Source of the DNA: JBAXLO01 sp037134755
GTDB taxonomy: Bacteria > Bacteroidota > Bacteroidia > Bacteroidales > JACABE01
Length of the DNA stretch: 10,248 nucleotides
NCBI GenBank assembly: GCA_037134755.1
Contig: JBAXLO010000171.1
Span: forward strand, 1 to 10,248
Reading direction: 5' to 3'
Shown one piece after another: positions 6,536 through 10,248 of this stretch (position 1 is its first letter; every line of letters begins with the position of its first letter). The notes under the pieces were generated by a model that saw only the letters and a program-made list of their open reading frames with translations, was not told the DNA's origin and made no database searches. Made by a program: the position numbers and the translations under genes.

Positions 6536-8167
6536 ATGAAAAAAGAAAACATAATTTTTATTATTTTCTTAATGACTTTTGCTCTTGTAGGATTAGTTTT
6601 TTTACAGTTATACTGGGTTAATAATGCTGTGAAGGTTGAAGAAGCTAATTTTAGAAGAAATGTAAATGAAGCTACTTCAGTTGTTATTATTAAACTGGAG
6701 AAGATGGAAATTGCTGAGCAATTTAGGAAACATAAAGAAAAGACCTCTTTAATAAATACAATTGATTCCTTAAATAGAGCTCTTTATCATGAACAACAGA
6801 AGTATCCAGGAATAGATGAGAAAATAGAAAATGAAGAAATCGAAGAAACATCAAAAAATAAAGTTGATGTTAGTTTGTGGGATAATCAAGACGGGGAAAC
6901 AACAATACATCATGACACAAGTTTTTTATTAAAATCAAACACCAAAAAAGATAAAAAGAGTGAAACTATATTAAATAAACAGAAACATCAATTGTCAATA
7001 GATGAATCAATTTTAACTGATTACAGGCAGCTAAAAAGGATGAGAGATCAATTGTTAAAACGTTCTTCTTTGGTTGACGATTTTTTCGAAAATATTTTTA
7101 ATACTAAGCATTTTAAACCTATAGAAAAAAGGATAGAACCACTATTATTAGATTCACTTATTTCACAAGAATTAAAGATTAAAGGAATTCAGACTGAGTA
7201 TGAATTTGGAATTTATAGTCCTGGTAGAGGTCAATTAATAGTACAAAAAACAGGGAAGTTTAGGGAGAAATTATTAAGTAAAGAGTTTGCTTATGTCTTA
7301 TTTCCAAGTGATATGTATGTGGCTCCTGAGTATCTTATTTTATATTTCCCAAAAGAAAAAAGTTTTCTTTTATATCGTTTATGGTTAATGTTATTGGTTT
7401 CTATTATATTAATTATTATTATTATTTTCTCATTTACATATACAGTAACAACAATTTTTAGACAAAAGAAATTATCAGAGATGAAAAGCGATTTTGTTAA
7501 TAATATGACACATGAAATTAAAACCCCCATTTCTACCATATCGCTAGCATGCGAAATGTTAAGTGATAAGGAGGTTATGAAATCTGAAACATTATCTCAA
7601 ACTTATATTAACATAATAAAAGAAGAAAATAAAAGACTAGAATCACTTGCAGAACATATTTTACAAACATCAACTCTTGAAAAAGGTCAACTTGTATTAA
7701 GAAAAGAAGAAATTGATATGCATAAAATAATTCCTCAGGCAGTCAATAATGTTGGTTTTCATGTTATGCAAAAAAATGGTCATATACATCAACAATTAAA
7801 CGCAAAGAATTCAAAAATAATAGCTGATAAAATACATATTACTAATCTTATTTATAACCTATTGGATAATGCGAATAAATACTCACCTGAAAAACCTAAA
7901 ATAATAATAAGTACTGAAAACACAGAAAATGGCGTTATAATAAGTGTAAGTGATAATGGGATTGGAATAAGTCATTCTAATCAAAAGAAGATATTTGAAA
8001 AATTGTTTCGAGTTTCAACAGGTAATATACATGATGTAAAAGGTTTTGGGTTAGGTTTGAGTTATGTGAAAGCATTAGTAGATATGCATGGCGGTAATAT
8101 CACAATTGAAAGTGAATTGAAGAAAGGGTCAACATTTAAAATATATTTACCATTTGGATATGTTTAA
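6536..8167 (+). CDS. rprX: Membrane sensor histidine kinase, RprX-like
   Basis: Inner-membrane sensor of a two-component system; it autophosphorylates on a histidine and passes the phosphate to the regulator encoded next to it. The 543 residues contain a first membrane helix (about 6-26) followed by QLYWVNNAVKVEEANFRRNV, a start much like Bacteroides RprX. Then comes a long polar, Lys/Glu-rich sensor region (27-277) and a second helix (about 278-305). No HAMP domain is evident: the dimerisation helix follows directly with MTHEIKTPIST, phospho-acceptor H326. The ATPase domain has the N box NLIYNLLDNANKYS (437-450), G1 DNGIGI (473-478), an F box IFEKLFRV (486-493) and G2 GFGLGLSYV (503-511). 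All catalytic residues are present. The rprY-like gene starts 54 bp downstream. The signal sensed cannot be read from the sequence; the name rests on my memory of the RprX N-terminus and the pairing. Confidence 0.88.
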   Translation: MKKENIIFIIFLMTFALVGLVFLQLYWVNNAVKVEEANFRRNVNEATSVVIIKLEKMEIAEQFRKHKEKTSLINTIDSLNRALYHEQQKYPGIDEKIENEEIEETSKNKVDVSLWDNQDGETTIHHDTSFLLKSNTKKDKKSETILNKQKHQLSIDESILTDYRQLKRMRDQLLKRSSLVDDFFENIFNTKHFKPIEKRIEPLLLDSLISQELKIKGIQTEYEFGIYSPGRGQLIVQKTGKFREKLLSKEFAYVLFPSDMYVAPEYLILYFPKEKSFLLYRLWLMLLVSIILIIIIIFSFTYTVTTIFRQKKLSEMKSDFVNNMTHEIKTPISTISLACEMLSDKEVMKSETLSQTYINIIKEENKRLESLAEHILQTSTLEKGQLVLRKEEIDMHKIIPQAVNNVGFHVMQKNGHIHQQLNAKNSKIIADKIHITNLIYNLLDNANKYSPEKPKIIISTENTENGVIISVSDNGIGISHSNQKKIFEKLFRVSTGNIHDVKGFGLGLSYVKALVDMHGGNITIESELKKGSTFKIYLPFGYV

Positions 8168-8184
8168 TATTTTTAGTAATTTCG
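8153..8184 (+). promoter_or_regulatory. Candidate internal promoter for the response regulator
   Basis: TTTG at 8153-8156, inside the last codons of rprX, is followed after 20 bp by TAATTTCG at 8177-8184. The second box matches TAnnTTTG at all but one position and the spacing is ideal. Transcription would start near 8190, about 30 nt before the ATG at 8222. This would let the regulator be made without the kinase; cotranscription from upstream remains likely too. Confidence 0.5.
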
Positions 8185-8221
8185 CACATAAATTAGTTTC
8201 TTTAATAATAATGTAAATAAT

Positions 8222-8920
8222 ATGGAAAAAACAAAAATTAGGGTTTTATTAGCGGAAGATGACCCAAACCTTGGCAATGTTTTAAAGACATATTTAGAGG
8301 CTAAAGGTTATTCTACAGTTTTATGTGTAAATGGTCAGGAAGCTTATGATCAATTTAACATGCAAAATTTTCAATTCTGCATCTTAGATGTTATGATGCC
8401 TATTAAAGATGGATACACTTTAGTTAAAGACATTAGGAAGATAGATCCTAAAGTGCCAATTATTATTCTTACTGCTAAATCGATGCAGGAAGATAAACTA
8501 AAAGGGTTCCAAGTAGGTGCTGATGATTATATTACAAAACCATTCAGCATGGAAGAGTTGATGATGCGAATGCAGGCAATTCTAAGAAGAGTTGCTGAGA
8601 CTGGGAAGGCACCTTTAGACAATATGTTTAAAATTGGTAAATACTCTTTTGATTACAATCGACAGATTTTATCAATAAATGGGGTAAATCATAAGTTAAC
8701 TTCTAAAGAAGCAGAACTGTTAATTATTCTTTGTCAGAATTCAAATGAAGTTGTTGATAGGAGTGTTGCTTTAAACAAAATATGGAAGGATGACAGTTAT
8801 TTTAATGCTCGTAGCATGGATGTTTATATCACTAAATTAAGGAAGTACTTAAAGGAAGACCCTGAAATAGAATTACTAAATGTACATGGTGTGGGATTTA
8901 AATTAATAATGAACTTGTAA
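8222..8920 (+). CDS. rprY: OmpR/PhoB-family response regulator, RprY-like
   Basis: Cytosolic DNA-binding regulator paired with the adjacent kinase. The 232 residues comprise a receiver domain (about 5-122) and a winged-helix output domain (about 136-230). The receiver has the acidic pocket E12-D13-D14, phospho-acceptor D56 in CILDVMMP, T84 in IILTAKS and K106 in DDYITKPFS; the set is complete. The output domain contains HKLTSKEAELLIILCQNSNE (157-176), the recognition helix region NARSMDVYITKLRKYL (195-210) and the wing HGVGFKLI (222-229), all typical of OmpR/PhoB. The phrases ITKPFSMEEL and DDSYFNARSMDVYITKLRK resemble Bacteroides RprY closely, which supports the symbol. Targets are not visible, apart from possible sites upstream of rprX. 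It is convergent with manC and ends at a shared terminator. Confidence 0.92.
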   Translation: MEKTKIRVLLAEDDPNLGNVLKTYLEAKGYSTVLCVNGQEAYDQFNMQNFQFCILDVMMPIKDGYTLVKDIRKIDPKVPIIILTAKSMQEDKLKGFQVGADDYITKPFSMEELMMRMQAILRRVAETGKAPLDNMFKIGKYSFDYNRQILSINGVNHKLTSKEAELLIILCQNSNEVVDRSVALNKIWKDDSYFNARSMDVYITKLRKYLKEDPEIELLNVHGVGFKLIMNL

Positions 8921-8946
8921 ATATTTTATCCTAAGATATTATTAAT

Positions 8947-8984
8947 AAAAAAAGGAATAGTTAAGATTAACTATTCCTTTTTTT
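8947..8984. terminator. Bidirectional intrinsic terminator between rprY and manC
   Basis: Ten-bp perfect stem (GGAATAGTTA at 8954-8963 with TAACTATTCC at 8968-8977, loop AGAT), flanked by seven A (8947-8953) and seven T (8978-8984). Symmetry gives a U tract on both strands, so it can end rprY (+) and manC (-). Confidence 0.93.
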
Positions 8985-9002
8985 ATTAAGTTGTTTTTAT
9001 TG

Positions 9003-10091
9003 CTAAACAAATCTTTCACCTTTTTCGCTAATTACATCATTAACAAATTGACGGATTTGTTGTTCTTCTGATTTCTGACATATCAATAAAATGTTATTGT
9101 CTTCAATAACTATATAATCCTCTAAGCCTTGTATAACTGCGAGTTTATCTTTAGGCATATTGATTATACATTTCTTAGTATCATACACCATAACATTTTT
9201 TCCAACAATAGTATTACCTTTTTCATCTTTTAATCTAGTTTCATATAAGGAACCCCAAGTTCCAAGATCTGACCATCCAAACTCGGATGAGAGAACATAC
9301 ACATTGTTAGCCTTTTCCATTATACCATAATCGATAGAAATATTTTTGCACATTGTATAAGCACTTTCAATGAAATTAGCTTCGTTTTTTGTGTAATAGT
9401 ATTTAACACCTTCCTTAAAAATATTATTTACTTCAGGCAAAAACTGTTCAAAAGCTTTCATTATACTTTTTAAAGACCATACAAAAATACCTGCATTCCA
9501 TAAGAAATCACCACTTTGGATAAAGGATTGAGCCATTTCTAAAGCAGGTTTTTCAGTAAATGTCTTAACCTTTTTTATTCGTTGGTCTATATCATAAATA
9601 TCATTTTCTTCAAACTGTATATATCCATAACCTGTATCAGGTCTGCTGGGTCTGATGCCTAAAGTAAGGAGCCAATCATTTTTACTTGTAGCTTCTAAGG
9701 CAGTATTTATAACTTCTACAAAATTATCTTCTTTAAGAATAATATGATCAGAAGGAGCTACAATTATATTTGCATCAGGGTTTATCTGATGTATTTTATA
9801 ATTTGCATAAGCAATACATGGTGCTGTATTACGACGAGCAGGTTCGCAAATTATCTGTTCCTCATTTATTGATGGCAACTGCGATTTAACTAAATCACGA
9901 TATATTTCGTTAGTTACAATAAATATATTTTCACTGGGGCAAACGCTTTCAAAACGTTTGAATGTTTGTTGTATTAAAGTTTCGCCTACTCCTAATATAT
10001 CTATAAATTGTTTTGGATGTGAAGTCCGACTCATTGGCCAGAACCTAGAACCCACACCTCCAGCCATTATTACACAATAATTATTTTTCAT
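9003..10091 (-). CDS. manC: Mannose-1-phosphate guanylyltransferase (GDP-mannose pyrophosphorylase)
   Basis: Cytosolic enzyme making GDP-mannose from mannose-1-phosphate and GTP, the donor for mannose and the precursor of GDP-fucose in surface polysaccharides. The 362-residue protein is the single-domain form; it lacks the C-terminal phosphomannose isomerase-like cupin of the roughly 480-residue bifunctional type. Motifs in order: the nucleotide-binding signature AGGVGSRFWPMSRTSHPKQF (10-29), APSDH (112-116) with the metal-binding aspartate, the TGYGYI segment (153-158), FTEKP (178-182), DFLWNAGIFVW (195-205) and FGWSDLGTWGSL (271-282). The ATG at 10091 places the signature ten residues in, as is normal. 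It is alone on its strand, ending at the shared terminator. A perfect -7-like box lies upstream at 10129-10122. The related CapD-type dehydratase is about 4 kb away, so a shared glycan pathway is possible but not shown. Confidence 0.94.
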   Translation of the reverse strand: MKNNYCVIMAGGVGSRFWPMSRTSHPKQFIDILGVGETLIQQTFKRFESVCPSENIFIVTNEIYRDLVKSQLPSINEEQIICEPARRNTAPCIAYANYKIHQINPDANIIVAPSDHIILKEDNFVEVINTALEATSKNDWLLTLGIRPSRPDTGYGYIQFEENDIYDIDQRIKKVKTFTEKPALEMAQSFIQSGDFLWNAGIFVWSLKSIMKAFEQFLPEVNNIFKEGVKYYYTKNEANFIESAYTMCKNISIDYGIMEKANNVYVLSSEFGWSDLGTWGSLYETRLKDEKGNTIVGKNVMVYDTKKCIINMPKDKLAVIQGLEDYIVIEDNNILLICQKSEEQQIRQFVNDVISEKGERFV

Positions 10092-10121
10092 AGTTTCTAT
10101 TATTAATTAAATTGATTGTTG

Positions 10122-10139
10122 CAAAATTATACAAAAATA
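10122..10139 (-). promoter_or_regulatory. Two overlapping-region -7-like boxes for manC
   Basis: On the minus strand, TAATTTTG (10129-10122) and TATTTTTG (10139-10132) both match TAnnTTTG exactly. They are 31 and 41 bp upstream of the manC start. No TTTG -33 element is apparent at the expected distance from either, and the region is A/T-rich, so chance matches are possible. Confidence 0.35.
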
Positions 10140-10181
10140 AGCACTTAAGCTAATTATTTTTAAAATAGATGTTTTATAATA

Positions 10182-10248
10182 CCTTTCGTTGTTCATATAA
10201 CGCCTTTCATTATCCATATAATGTCTTTCGTTGTTCATATAACGCCTT
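10182..10248. repeat. Tandem 21-bp repeats (right array, partial)
   Basis: Three complete 21-bp units at 10182-10202, 10203-10223 and 10224-10244, plus the first four bases of a fourth, then the window ends. Each unit reads CCTTTCGTTGTTCATATAACG or a close variant when split as CCTTTCGTTG + TTCATATAACG; the middle unit has CATTATCC in place of CGTTGTTC. A degenerate trace may precede at 10161-10181 (shared TATAA end). The array likely continues to the right. The period equals that of the left array and the 10-mer CGTTGTTCAT occurs in both. Confidence 0.85.

Noticed and set aside
7291..7539. Minus-strand ORF inside rprX
   Set aside because: Antisense shadow of the second membrane helix and histidine-box region of the kinase.
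3142..10091. Polysaccharide biosynthesis cluster containing the CapD-type enzyme and manC
   Set aside because: The two genes are separated by gcvT and the two-component genes, are in different transcription units, and no glycosyltransferase, flippase or polymerase is present in the window.

Overview
The window looks like chromosomal DNA of an AT-rich member of the Bacteroidota, probably class Bacteroidia. The evidence is the gene content (an RprX/RprY-type two-component pair, a single-domain ManC-type GDP-mannose pyrophosphorylase, a FlaA1/CapD-type membrane sugar dehydratase), the lack of Shine-Dalgarno sequences before the start codons, and promoter-like TAnnTTTG (-7) boxes, some with a TTTG-like -33 box. 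No tRNA, rRNA, CRISPR array, transposase or phage gene was found.

Layout. 1-316: head-to-tail array of about fifteen 21-bp repeats, probably continuing beyond the left edge. 328-737: AT-rich non-coding DNA ending in a candidate promoter. 738-1757 (+): ilvE, followed by a strong intrinsic terminator. 1890-3128 (+): unassigned membrane-anchored coiled-coil protein with a SHOCT-like C-terminus. 3142-5013 (-): FlaA1/CapD-type nucleotide-sugar 4,6-dehydratase, convergent with the coiled-coil gene. 5165-6268 (+): gcvT, divergent from the dehydratase. 6269-6535: non-coding DNA with a GC-rich hairpin, an 11-codon ORF, evenly spaced GTTA motifs and a palindrome. 6536-8167 and 8222-8920 (+): sensor kinase and OmpR-family regulator (rprX/rprY-like). 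9003-10091 (-): manC, sharing a bidirectional terminator with rprY. 10182-10248: a second 21-bp repeat array running off the right edge.

The genes are mostly single transcription units. ilvE and gcvT are amino-acid and one-carbon metabolism genes. The CapD-type dehydratase and manC both supply activated sugars for surface glycans but are about 4 kb apart and not an operon. rprX and rprY form one signalling unit, with a possible extra promoter for rprY at the end of rprX.

The genes themselves are ordinary. The least explained parts are the two 21-bp arrays, which share a period and the 10-mer CGTTGTTCAT although most of the unit differs, and the gcvT-rprX intergenic region, which is dense in candidate regulatory signals. 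I did not find a clear new multi-gene system.
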